From: CAZDQL01 sp964507325
GTDB lineage: Bacteria > Planctomycetota > UBA1135 > GCA-002686595
Direction: 5' to 3'
NCBI GenBank assembly: GCA_964507325.1
Contig: CAZDQL010000072.1
Span: 1-33,818, forward strand
Length of the DNA stretch: 33,818 bases
The translations under genes and the position numbers were made by a program. Numbering within the stretch: the first letter of the stretch is position 1; every line of letters begins with the position of its first letter. Under the pieces are notes generated by a model, which saw nothing but the letters and a program-made list of their open reading frames with translations, did not search any database and was not told where the DNA came from. Shown here piece after piece: positions 8,492 to 16,955 of this stretch.

Positions 8492-9139
8492 ATGGAACCC
8501 GCCATGCTCCGACCCACCGACCGAGCCCAGAGGGGCTTCACCCTGATCGAGATGCTGGCCGTGCTCCTGATCATCTCGATCCTGGCCACCTTCCTGGTGC
8601 GCGCCATGGGCGGGGGGCAGAGGGTCGTGCAGCTCGAGACCGCCCGCGCCCAGTTGCAGGAGCTGACCGGCATAGTGAGCGAGTACTACGACGAGTTCGG
8701 ACGCTACCCCCCCTCGACCTTCCCATCCGATCTCGATCCCCAGCCGACGGCCACCAACATGGGCATCGAGTCCCTGGTGATCGCCCTCTGGCGCGATGGG
8801 GGCGACTGGCAGGCGCGCGAGATCCCCGAGGAGAACCTCGGCAACAGCGACGAGGACTCGACCAAGAAGAGCCTGACCAGCTTCACCAGCTCCCAGGCCT
8901 TCGAGATCGTCGACGTCTGGGGGAGCCCGATCGCGTACATCCACCGCAAGGACTACGACAAGGAGATCACCTACCTCACCTACGACGGGGAGGGGGTCCT
9001 GCAGGAGACGCTCGTCAAGGGGCTCGTCTCCCCCAAGACCGGCGATCCCTACCGCAAGCGCAGCTTCCAGCTGATCTCCGCCGGCCCGGACATGGTGTTC
9101 GGGACCTCGGACGACGTCGCCAACTTCGAGATCGAGTGA
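8492..9139 (+). CDS. gspG: GspG-like major pseudopilin
   Basis: The N-terminus holds a class III (prepilin) signal: a short leader ending QRG, then FTLIEMLAVLLIISILATF with Glu at +5 of the mature protein, to be cut and N-methylated by a PilD/GspO peptidase. The C-terminal half has the GspG hallmarks VDVWGSPIAYI and FQLISAGPDMVFGTSDDVANF, matching the calcium-binding loop (SaGpD...GT.DD). At 215 aa it is longer than the usual 140-150. In-frame starts are TTG 8483, ATG 8492 and ATG 8504; I prefer ATG 8492, directly behind TTGCTCCCC, a CU-rich context seen at other starts here. No Shine-Dalgarno sequence is visible. It should form the body of the pseudopilus. Confidence 0.92.
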   Translation: MEPAMLRPTDRAQRGFTLIEMLAVLLIISILATFLVRAMGGGQRVVQLETARAQLQELTGIVSEYYDEFGRYPPSTFPSDLDPQPTATNMGIESLVIALWRDGGDWQAREIPEENLGNSDEDSTKKSLTSFTSSQAFEIVDVWGSPIAYIHRKDYDKEITYLTYDGEGVLQETLVKGLVSPKTGDPYRKRSFQLISAGPDMVFGTSDDVANFEIE

Positions 9140-9146
9140 GAGCACG

Positions 9147-10181
9147 TTGAAGCGTTCCCCCGGTACGACCAAGAGCAGAACGCCGCGGCGGGCCGGGCTG
9201 ACGTTGATCGAGCTCCTGATGGTGATGGCGATCCTGGCGCTGGTCCTGGGGGCGGGGCTCGGCTCCCTCTCCGGCCTGAACCCCGGCCAGCGGGCCGCGG
9301 TGGGCCTGGTGCAGAACGTGGTGCGCAGCGCCCACAACTCGGCGATCGCCCGGGGCGCGCCGGCGCGGGTGCGGATCGATCGGGAGCAGGGGACGCTGGT
9401 CGCCGAGGGGATGGAGGTGATCGGCACCTGGCACTTCGAGGACCTCGATCTCGAGGGCGCCGAGGACCTCTCCGGCATCTTCCTCGGGATGGAGCCGGAG
9501 TTGTCGGAGGAGGGCTGGCTGGGCCGCTCCCTGGAGTTCGACGGGGTCCCGCGCGGCGCGGCGGTCGAGATCCCGATCCAGGACGACCCCGCCTTCGACC
9601 TCGGCCAGGGCTTCGCGATCGACGTGGCCCTGCGTCCCACCGCTCTCGAGGCCGCCCAGCTGCTGGAGGTCACCGGCGCCTTCGTCGCCGAGCTGACCGC
9701 GGGGGGCGGCCTGCGGGCCCGCATCCACCGCCGCAGCGTCGACGAGCTGGGCTCCCTGCGCCGCGGCACGGGGGTCACCGTCACCTCCGCTACGGGAGTG
9801 CTCGTGGTCGACCGCTGGAACCAGGTGCGCTTCCTCCACGATCACCGCGCCCTGCGCATCCTGGTGGACGGGATCGAGGTGGCCTCCGCTCCGGCGGACT
9901 TCGACGTCTGGCGCACGGAGGGGCCGCTGCTCATCGGCGGCGGATCGCAGCCGATCCCCGGCCGCCTGGACGAGCTGGCGCTGGCGGTGGTGTCGGGCAG
10001 TGAGCAGAGCGCCCTGCCGGAGGGGGTGAGCTTCACCGCGCGCACGCCCGCGGCGATCGAGTTCGCGGCGGGGGGGGCGCTCGATCCGACCGTGCACCGC
10101 TCCGGGCTCGAGATCGGGCTCGAGTTCCCCGACGGCGGCACCCGCACGGTCCGCGTCGGTCTCTACGGGACGGTGGAATGA
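9147..10181 (+). CDS. GspH-like pseudopilin with LamG/concanavalin-like domain
   Basis: A 344-residue prepilin-like protein: basic leader ending RRAG, then LTLIELLMVMAILALVLGAGL with Glu at +5. The next part (about 45-75, VGLVQNVVRSAHNSAIARG...VRID) matches the start of GspH/FimT pseudopilins. Residues about 85-275 (GTWHFED... LGRSLEFDG... ALRPT... VDRWNQVRFLHD... ILVDGIEV) form a LamG-like jellyroll, followed by a GspH-like end (VRVGLYGTVE). A lectin-like fold therefore appears inserted into a minor pseudopilin; ordinary GspH is about 170-200 aa. The only sensible start is TTG 9147, seven bases after gspG stops. The stop overlaps the next ATG. A minor tip pseudopilin is likely. Confidence 0.82.
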   Translation: MKRSPGTTKSRTPRRAGLTLIELLMVMAILALVLGAGLGSLSGLNPGQRAAVGLVQNVVRSAHNSAIARGAPARVRIDREQGTLVAEGMEVIGTWHFEDLDLEGAEDLSGIFLGMEPELSEEGWLGRSLEFDGVPRGAAVEIPIQDDPAFDLGQGFAIDVALRPTALEAAQLLEVTGAFVAELTAGGGLRARIHRRSVDELGSLRRGTGVTVTSATGVLVVDRWNQVRFLHDHRALRILVDGIEVASAPADFDVWRTEGPLLIGGGSQPIPGRLDELALAVVSGSEQSALPEGVSFTARTPAAIEFAAGGALDPTVHRSGLEIGLEFPDGGTRTVRVGLYGTVE

Positions 10182-13100
10182 TGTGCCAGAGCGCCAGAAG
10201 CCTGCGGGGAGCACAGGACGGGTTCGTACTGCTGGCGGTGCTCTTCGTGCTGCTCGCGCTGCTCGTGCTCTGCGCCCCCTTCTTGGCCACCGCCCGCAAC
10301 GCCGATCGCGCCAGCGGGCAGCTCGCCGACCGCGCCCAGGCGCGCTTGGGTCTCGACGCCGCGGGTCGGCACGCGCGGCTGACCCTCGGGCGCTCCCACC
10401 CCGGCGCCCCCGACCCCACCCCCTGGTGGGACGACCTGGACGAGATCTACGTCGACAACGACTTCGACCCCGCCTTCCTCGACGCGGACGACCCCCACGG
10501 GTTGATGTGGGACCTGGACGTGCACGACGTGGCGGGGCGCATCGACCTCTCCAGCGCCAATCCGATGGTGCTCGCCAACGCGATGGGCATGGTCGCCCGC
10601 GCCACCGAGGTGATCGAGGCGGACGCCACCGAGATCCCCGCCTCGCTCGGCGAGGGCTTCGACCCGGACGGGGGCTTCCTCTGGATTCGCGGCGAGATCG
10701 TGCACTACGAGGGGACTGGGCAGGGGCGCTACAGCCCCGTCACGCGCGGGGTCGGGACGACCTGGGGGGAGGAGGATGGGGAGTGGCTCACCGAGGGCCC
10801 GCGTCCCCCCACCGGCCACGGCATCGGCACCCACATCCTCGACCAGCGCGCCCTGGCGCCGGTGATCTGGCGCAACGCGGGGGTGGACGACGAGCCGCGC
10901 CAGTTCGACACCTTCGAGCAGCTCGCCGAGAGCGACATCTTCGCGCTGGCGGGCTCGATCGGCGAAAGGGCCCGGGCCTCTCTCGCGGGTCTCTGCTCCA
11001 CCTACGGCGGCGTGCGGGCGGGGGGGCGCTGGCAGCGGCCGCTCAGGCTCACGAGTCACGTCGAGGGAGGGGAGACGCGCACCCTCACCGTCGACGATCC
11101 GCGCTACGTCAACGCCGGCGCTACCCTCTGGATCGGCGACGAGGACAAGAGCGAGCTGAGGCTCGTGCAGCGCGTGACCCGCCGCGGGCAGATCCGCCTC
11201 GAGTACGAGCTGAACGAGGACTACGACGCCTGGACCACCACCGTCAAGATCCTGCGCAAGCGGCCGGTGAACCTGAACACCGCCCCGCGGCCGGTGCTGG
11301 AGGCACTCTTCCTGAACCTGCAGCTCGCCGGCCACAACAGCCGCATCACCGCGCGCGAGGCGCGCAACCTGGCCAAGCTGGTCCTCGACTCGCGTCCCTT
11401 CACCGGCTTGGAGGACTGGATGCGGCGGGTGGTCCTGCCCTCGGCGGGGATCGAGGAGCTGCCCTCCGAAGCCCCCGTCGTGCCCGAGGCGCTGGCGGTC
11501 GTTGGCGGGGGCGTCATCGACCCCGCCGACGCCCTGGCCCTGTACCTGAACGGCCTGAACGCCAACGACAGGCTGCTCGAGTACTCCACGATGCCCTTCA
11601 CCTTCCTGTCGCGCGACACCTACGAGCTGGACCTGCGCGCGACCGTCAATGCGCGCAGTGGCATCGAGCGCGCCCGCGTCACCCGGGAGCGTGTCGAGGC
11701 GGTCGTGCCCCAGCGCATGCTCTTCACCATGTGGAGCAGCCAGGAGGCCTTCGACGAGAGCCTGCGCCTGTCGCGCGCCGCCGCCTGGTGGTCCACCGGC
11801 CCCCAGGCGACCACGCGCTACGACGGCGGCACGACCCCCCCCTCCCACGCCTGGCCTCACCTGGGCACCCTGGACGGGCGCTTCTACCTCCCCGGCTACC
11901 ACCAGGTGCAGGAGGACCAGGACGGGGAGCCGCGCTCCCCCGAGCACGTCTTCCCCTCCAGGGAGGACGACAGCTGGGCCCAGCTCTGGTGCGCGCGGGT
12001 CGAGGAGGCGGGCGCCCGCGAGGGGCGGGTCCTGCACTTCGACCACGAGACGCGCGACCCCGAGGGGCGCTATCTGCCGGAGCAGGTCGTCCAGCGCATG
12101 ACCGACGACCGCAAGGTGCTGTGGGCCAGTGAGTCGGAGGGGGGCTTGATGCGCGCCCTCTCCCTGTCGCTGTGGGTCAAGCCCACCGCCCTGATGGACG
12201 GGCTCCTGCTCGACGTGGCGGGTCTCAGCGAGGAGTCCGACCGCGTGACCCTCGGTCTCGAGGGGGAGGACCTGGTGCTGCGGGTCCTCGACGGCTTCGG
12301 CGACCACCGCGACACCCCGGGCTTCGTGGAGGCCACCGAGGTGCGCTGCGCCATCGCGGCCGCGGGCGAGGAGCCCGGCCTGCCCGTCGACACCTGGTCC
12401 CACGTCGAGCTCGACGTGGCCGGCACGCGCCCCGATCAGGTCGACCTGCGCCTCAACGGGCTGGCCCACGGGGTGCGACGGCTGGGCATCACGCGCCTGA
12501 TCCGCGGGGCGAGCCAGGGGGAGTCGCTGCTCGAGGTGGAGAGCCTCGAGGGGTTCCCGCCCCAGGGGGTGGCGCGCGTCGGCAACGAGCTGGTGGAGTA
12601 CGTGATCGAGGACGGCGCCCTGCTCTGCCGCCACCTCGAGGCGGGGCGCGACGCGGGCTTCGGGGGTCGCCTGGCGCGCACGCGCTGGACCGCCGACGGC
12701 GTGCCGGCGTACCTGGACGGCATCACCACCAGCCACGCCGCCGACACCCCCGTGGTGGTCTACGGCTACTCCGCACCCCTGGCGTCGAACGTGCCGGGGG
12801 GGACCGGGGAGAAGACCCTGGGGGCGGAGATCGGCAACTTCCGGGTGGCGCGGGTCATCGGCATGGACGGCCGGCCGGACCCGATCCAGGCGGGGCTCTT
12901 CTACTTCGGGATCGGCTACGAGGCGACCAACACCTCGGGGCTGATCCTGGCGCCGGCGGACGACCCGGAGGGGGACGGGGAGGTGATGAGCGCCTTCCAC
13001 CCCGACGGGGGCTACGCCCTGCTCCTTCAGCAGCGCTGGCGGGGGGATCGCACCGGCCGCTCCTCCACCCCGCCCAACGCACCGCTGGGGGGCTTCGAGA

Positions 13101-15286
13101 TCATCCGCTACTCCGGCTACGACGACACGACCCTCTTCATCGACGCCCGCGGCGACGCGGTGGCGGCCGAGCTGCCGCGCTACGCGGCCCTCGACCCCGA
13201 CGAGTTGGGGGGGGGCTCGCGCGTCTTCGTGCTCGACTGGGAGGGCACCTCCACCAACAACGGCAAGACCCTGGTGCAGGACGTCATGCGCTACGGGACC
13301 TACGTCTTGCCGATCTCGGTCTCGGTGCCGGAGGCGACGCTCCTCGACTTCCTCCCGCCCGCGGAGGACAACTCGGAGTTCGCCCAGATCACCCGCTCCG
13401 ACCAGGGGGAGCTGACCGAGTGGGTGCGCTACGACACCGTGCAGGAGCAGCGCGGTCAGCTCGTGCGCGACCACGAAGACGCCCTGACCAGCGCCTACGC
13501 GATGCTGGTGGGGAGCCTGCGCCCCGACGACGACCTGGACGGCCGCGAGCTGCCCGACGGCGGTGGGGGCGGAGGGGGTGGAGGCGGCGCCCCCCCCTTG
13601 GGCAGCATCGGCACGACTCCGCCGGAACCCCCGCTCTCCGCCGCTACCTCCTCACCACCCTCCGCCCCCCCTCCCGCGCAGGGCGGCGTGAACTGGATCC
13701 CCGAGCGCGGTCGCACGGAGTTGGAGGACTGGCCCCTCTCCCGGGCGGTCTCCAGCGTCTTCCAGTTCCGCGGCGTGCTCGAGACCCACGACCACGCCCA
13801 TCCCGCCGGCACGCCGGTCCTGCCCGTGATCCAGCTCCACGACCGGGGCGTGGAAGGGGGTCGGGCTGGTGCGCGGGACGCCGTGTTCCTCTCCGGACCG
13901 GAGGGGGACCACCTGGGCTGGCCGATGGTCGTGCACCGCGCCAACCTGCCCGCCCTCGGGTACACCGTCTACTACTGGGAGCAGGTGGAGGGGGAGCCGC
14001 GCGTGGTCGCGACCGCCTCGAACGTGGCCCAGCACGGCGGCTTCCGCACCGGGCGCCAGTACGTCGCCCTGGACCGCGCTTCCCCCGAGCCGATCGCCGT
14101 CGAAATCGGCACCAACATCAGCGACCCGCGCCTGCGCGCGCGCCTGGTCAAGCACCCCTCGGGGGAGCGCCCCCGCGCCGTCACGACGGTCTCCATCGGC
14201 GGGGCGGCCCGCGGGGGGGCCGGGGTGCCCGCCGCGGTGGTCGACGAGGTGATCTTCGGCGCGCCCGGCTTCCTCAACGGCTTGCCCGGCACGGGCCCCG
14301 CCTCCCACTCCCAGGGGGCCTCGATGTGGCTGGCCGAGGCGATCGACGCCGAGACCGACATCCTGCGCGTCCATCCGCGCTCCTTCCGCGTCCCCGAGGG
14401 GATGCTGGTGGGCCCCGAGGAGGTCCTGGACTGGCTCCCCGAGGACGCTGGGATCCTGCGCATCGGCGAGGAGCTCCTGTGCTACGACTCCCGCGACCCC
14501 CTGACCGGTGATTTCACCATCGCCGCCGGCGGTCGCGGCGTGCTCGGCACCTTGCCCCAGCCCCACGACCTGAGCGAGCCGGTGGCCTTCGTGGAGCACA
14601 TCGTCGTCACCGTCCTCGACGGGGCGCTCGGGGAGGGGGACTCGACCCTGCGCGTGGCGAGCCTCGAAGGCTTCCCCAGCCAGGGGCTGGTGCTGGTCGG
14701 CGAGGAGCTGGTGCACTTCACGCGCCACCGGTCGGGAGCCCTCGACATGCCGCGCCTCGCCTCGCGCCCCGGCGCCGCCGACGAGGGGGGACCGGGGCTG
14801 CTGCGGGGGCGCTTCGGCACCGCTCCCGCCGAGCACGCCGCCGGCGCGCCGGTGATCCTCTTCCCCTTCCGCTACTGGGACCGCTGGAGCGCCCAGGCGG
14901 ACGTTCCGGAGCTCGCCTACCTGGGGCTCGAGTTCGATCAGCCCGGGGCCTGGTGGAGCTCGGTCTTCTGGGACGCCGAGACCGCGCCCCACGGCCAGTG
15001 CAAGATCGGTGTCCTGCAGCGCACGGACCCCGGGGTCCCCTGGGACGAGGATCCCGACCTGACCGACGGGTTGACCCTCTACTGGGAGGGGCGCGAGCAG
15101 GACGAGATGATCCCCGTGGGAGGGATGAGCGACCGCATCGAATGGCGCGTCTTCGTGCACTTCGAGCCCGGTGCCTTCGACCCCTCGACGGGGTTGAGCC
15201 ACGGCTGGAAGGAGACTCCCCGTCTGCGGCGGCTGGGACTGGAGTTCCTGGCCCCCAGCCTGGTGTGCAGGAGCGTGGATCGATGA
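10178..15286 (+). CDS. Giant GspK-like minor pseudopilin (1702 aa) with lectin-like and repeated modules
   Basis: The leader ends QDG and is followed by FVLLAVLFVLLALLVLCAPF, a prepilin-type helix lacking Glu+5, as is normal for GspK. Residues about 360-400 include VNLNTAPRPVLEALF, the GspK signature, followed by RPFTGLEDW. GspK is normally about 320 aa; everything after about residue 530 is extra. Residues about 655-770 look like LamG (LSLWVKPTALMDG... VDTWSHVELDV... LRLNGLAHG). A short beta-rich module of IG-E-hydrophobic-Y type recurs near nt 10660, 12530, 14450 and 14650, with a weaker copy near 11090. Ten consecutive glycines (from about nt 13560) and a Pro/Ser linker divide the C-terminal third. 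ATG 10178 overlaps the upstream stop (ATGA). The protein probably caps the pseudopilus with an extended, binding-type tip. Confidence 0.8.
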   Translation: MMCQSARSLRGAQDGFVLLAVLFVLLALLVLCAPFLATARNADRASGQLADRAQARLGLDAAGRHARLTLGRSHPGAPDPTPWWDDLDEIYVDNDFDPAFLDADDPHGLMWDLDVHDVAGRIDLSSANPMVLANAMGMVARATEVIEADATEIPASLGEGFDPDGGFLWIRGEIVHYEGTGQGRYSPVTRGVGTTWGEEDGEWLTEGPRPPTGHGIGTHILDQRALAPVIWRNAGVDDEPRQFDTFEQLAESDIFALAGSIGERARASLAGLCSTYGGVRAGGRWQRPLRLTSHVEGGETRTLTVDDPRYVNAGATLWIGDEDKSELRLVQRVTRRGQIRLEYELNEDYDAWTTTVKILRKRPVNLNTAPRPVLEALFLNLQLAGHNSRITAREARNLAKLVLDSRPFTGLEDWMRRVVLPSAGIEELPSEAPVVPEALAVVGGGVIDPADALALYLNGLNANDRLLEYSTMPFTFLSRDTYELDLRATVNARSGIERARVTRERVEAVVPQRMLFTMWSSQEAFDESLRLSRAAAWWSTGPQATTRYDGGTTPPSHAWPHLGTLDGRFYLPGYHQVQEDQDGEPRSPEHVFPSREDDSWAQLWCARVEEAGAREGRVLHFDHETRDPEGRYLPEQVVQRMTDDRKVLWASESEGGLMRALSLSLWVKPTALMDGLLLDVAGLSEESDRVTLGLEGEDLVLRVLDGFGDHRDTPGFVEATEVRCAIAAAGEEPGLPVDTWSHVELDVAGTRPDQVDLRLNGLAHGVRRLGITRLIRGASQGESLLEVESLEGFPPQGVARVGNELVEYVIEDGALLCRHLEAGRDAGFGGRLARTRWTADGVPAYLDGITTSHAADTPVVVYGYSAPLASNVPGGTGEKTLGAEIGNFRVARVIGMDGRPDPIQAGLFYFGIGYEATNTSGLILAPADDPEGDGEVMSAFHPDGGYALLLQQRWRGDRTGRSSTPPNAPLGGFEIIRYSGYDDTTLFIDARGDAVAAELPRYAALDPDELGGGSRVFVLDWEGTSTNNGKTLVQDVMRYGTYVLPISVSVPEATLLDFLPPAEDNSEFAQITRSDQGELTEWVRYDTVQEQRGQLVRDHEDALTSAYAMLVGSLRPDDDLDGRELPDGGGGGGGGGGAPPLGSIGTTPPEPPLSAATSSPPSAPPPAQGGVNWIPERGRTELEDWPLSRAVSSVFQFRGVLETHDHAHPAGTPVLPVIQLHDRGVEGGRAGARDAVFLSGPEGDHLGWPMVVHRANLPALGYTVYYWEQVEGEPRVVATASNVAQHGGFRTGRQYVALDRASPEPIAVEIGTNISDPRLRARLVKHPSGERPRAVTTVSIGGAARGGAGVPAAVVDEVIFGAPGFLNGLPGTGPASHSQGASMWLAEAIDAETDILRVHPRSFRVPEGMLVGPEEVLDWLPEDAGILRIGEELLCYDSRDPLTGDFTIAAGGRGVLGTLPQPHDLSEPVAFVEHIVVTVLDGALGEGDSTLRVASLEGFPSQGLVLVGEELVHFTRHRSGALDMPRLASRPGAADEGGPGLLRGRFGTAPAEHAAGAPVILFPFRYWDRWSAQADVPELAYLGLEFDQPGAWWSSVFWDAETAPHGQCKIGVLQRTDPGVPWDEDPDLTDGLTLYWEGREQDEMIPVGGMSDRIEWRVFVHFEPGAFDPSTGLSHGWKETPRLRRLGLEFLAPSLVCRSVDR
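13558..13690 (+). repeat. Poly-glycine and Pro/Ser/Thr linker within the GspK-like protein
   Basis: Ten consecutive glycine codons (GGT/GGG/GGC/GGA mix) are followed by about 30 residues of Pro, Ser, Thr and Ala. The mixed codons argue against simple slippage of one triplet. It is a low-complexity linker separating two structured parts of the giant pseudopilin. Confidence 0.8.
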
Positions 15287-16452
15287 GGTCCTCCCCCCGA
15301 GCGCCCCGGCGCAGAGCACGCGCCGGTCTGACCCTGATCGAGCTGATGATCTCCACCGCCCTGGCAGCGGTGGTGATGATGCTGCTGTTCCGCCTGCTCG
15401 ACGTCTCCCTCGACCTCTGGACCCGCGGCGAGACGCGGCGTTCGGTGATCGAACAGGCCACCGCCACCGCGGAGCTCCTGGCCCACGACCTGCGCTCCCT
15501 GCACCCCGGCGAGCAGGGGGACCTGCTGGTCGACTGGGCCCCCTTCGACGTCGACGCGGACGGCGACATCGATCGCCTCTGGCCCCGCCTGCGCTTCGTG
15601 CGCCAGGCCTCGCGGGCAGAGCTCGCGCGGCTCGCCGCCGCGGCGCTCGACCCCGAGCTGGTGCGCCAGGCGCTGGAGCAGGGGGTGGCGGTCACCGATC
15701 TCCTGGAGGAGGGGCAGGAGCTCCCCGAACCCCGCTCCAGCGGACTCCTGGCGGTGGTGTGGGCCGTGCTTCCCGTCGGCGGCAGCGCCGACGGTCGGGC
15801 GGAAGGGGTGGCCGTGCGCGGCGAGGAGCTCCTGCCGCCGGGCTCCCTCGGGACCTTCTTCGAGGACTCCTACTTCTCCGGCGGTGGCCGGCCGCGCGCC
15901 GGGACGACGCGCGAGGTGACCGGCGGCGTCCTGTGGCTCGGGGTCCAACTCGCGAGCCAGACCTCGATCGTCTGGGACGGCTGGAGCATCGGTGCCGACC
16001 TCAGGGACACCACCGCCTCCTGGGACGCCTGGGGCCTCGGTCGCCCCGACCCCGAGGTGCACGGCTGGAACGAGCCCGCCGCGGGCATGCCGGCGGCGGA
16101 TCGCCTGCCTCTGCTCCCCCGGCGCGTGCGCCTGGAGCTGGAGTTCGAGTCGGAGCGGGACCGCCGCAGGCGCACCCGCCTGGCGGAGCCGCTCGACAAG
16201 CAGGACGCGTCCTTCGAGGTCGACAATGGCGAGGCGCTGCCCAACCGCGGCGAGGGCTACGTCCTGATCGACGCCGAGTGGATGCGGGTGCGCTCCGTCC
16301 GAGGCGATCGGGTGACCGTCGAGCGCGGTCTGCGCGGCAGCTCCCCCGACCTGCACGAGGAGGGGGCGATGGTCCACTGGGGTGAGGCGGTGACGGTGGA
16401 GATCCCGATCGCGACCCACCGCGACGACTGGAACCTGGGGGTGTCGCGATGA
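15283..16452 (+). CDS. gspJ: GspJ-like minor pseudopilin
   Basis: A 389-residue prepilin: strongly basic leader ending RARAG, then LTLIELMISTALAAVVMMLLF with Glu+5, followed by LLDVSLDLWTRGETRR...IEQATATAELLAHDLRSL, typical of GspJ, which also ends its first helix with a paired-residue leucine pattern. GspJ is usually about 200 aa. The extra C-terminal part contains one copy of the module repeated in the GspK-like protein (nt about 16200-16420: YVLIDAEWMRVRSV, VERGLRGS, then DLHEEGAMV). ATG 15283 overlaps the preceding stop (ATGA) with AGGAG upstream. With GspI, GspK and GspH it would make the minor tip complex. Confidence 0.85.
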   Translation: MRSSPRAPRRRARAGLTLIELMISTALAAVVMMLLFRLLDVSLDLWTRGETRRSVIEQATATAELLAHDLRSLHPGEQGDLLVDWAPFDVDADGDIDRLWPRLRFVRQASRAELARLAAAALDPELVRQALEQGVAVTDLLEEGQELPEPRSSGLLAVVWAVLPVGGSADGRAEGVAVRGEELLPPGSLGTFFEDSYFSGGGRPRAGTTREVTGGVLWLGVQLASQTSIVWDGWSIGADLRDTTASWDAWGLGRPDPEVHGWNEPAAGMPAADRLPLLPRRVRLELEFESERDRRRRTRLAEPLDKQDASFEVDNGEALPNRGEGYVLIDAEWMRVRSVRGDRVTVERGLRGSSPDLHEEGAMVHWGEAVTVEIPIATHRDDWNLGVSR

Positions 16453-16955
16453 GCTCGTCCGCAGTCCTGGAGCGCAGCGGCGCCCGGCGCGGAGGCTTCA
16501 CCCTGATCGAGGTGGTGCTCGCCATGGGGATCCTGGTGCTCGGGATGACGGTGCTGCTCTCCCTGCTCACCTTCGGCGCGGCGGTCACGCGCACCGCCGC
16601 CCTGCGCACCAAGGCCACGACCGTCATCGAGGCGGTGGTCGCGGACCTGGACGAGTCCCTCTTCCCCCTCGAGGAGGACGGCACGGTGGGGGAGCCGCGG
16701 CGCATCGAGGGCAAGCGCATCCCCGGGGTGCCGGGGGTGATCTACTCCGCCCACGCGGTACCGAACCCCGACGATCCCGAAGAGTACGCGCTGGAGGTGG
16801 CGGTCTCCTGGGAGTCCGAAGGGGTCCGCCGCGCGAGAACATTCCATACGCTGCTGCTGCGCGAGGTGCCCTTCGGCGAGCGCATGCGGCGGCGTTTCGT
16901 GGCTGAATACCCGCTGGGGGCCGACCCGTCACCGACACAGGAGACGTCGCAATGA
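16449..16955 (+). CDS. gspI: GspI-like minor pseudopilin
   Basis: A 168-residue prepilin: leader ending ARRGG, then FTLIEVVLAMGILVLGMTVLLSLL with Glu+5, the pattern of GspI/PilV. The mature part is short and ends in a beta-rich region (EEYALEVAVSWESEGVRRARTFHTLLLRE), which fits GspI in size and layout. It overlaps both neighbours by four bases (ATGA at each junction), and GGGGG lies upstream of the start. GspI usually nucleates the GspI-J-K tip; gene order here is K-J-I rather than the common H-I-J-K. Confidence 0.85.
   Translation: MSSSAVLERSGARRGGFTLIEVVLAMGILVLGMTVLLSLLTFGAAVTRTAALRTKATTVIEAVVADLDESLFPLEEDGTVGEPRRIEGKRIPGVPGVIYSAHAVPNPDDPEEYALEVAVSWESEGVRRARTFHTLLLREVPFGERMRRRFVAEYPLGADPSPTQETSQ

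Noticed and set aside
5663..9784. Very long open frame on the minus strand opposite the GspC-like, gspG and GspH-like genes
   Set aside because: Its translation is low-complexity (Gly, Gln, Arg, Val, Leu) without recognisable domains, and the opposite strand has clear prepilin and TPR motifs. It is a by-product of high GC and third-position bias.
10163..13474. Long minus-strand open frame opposite the giant GspK-like gene
   Set aside because: Composition is typical of antisense to a GC-rich gene; no motifs, and it lacks a plausible start region.
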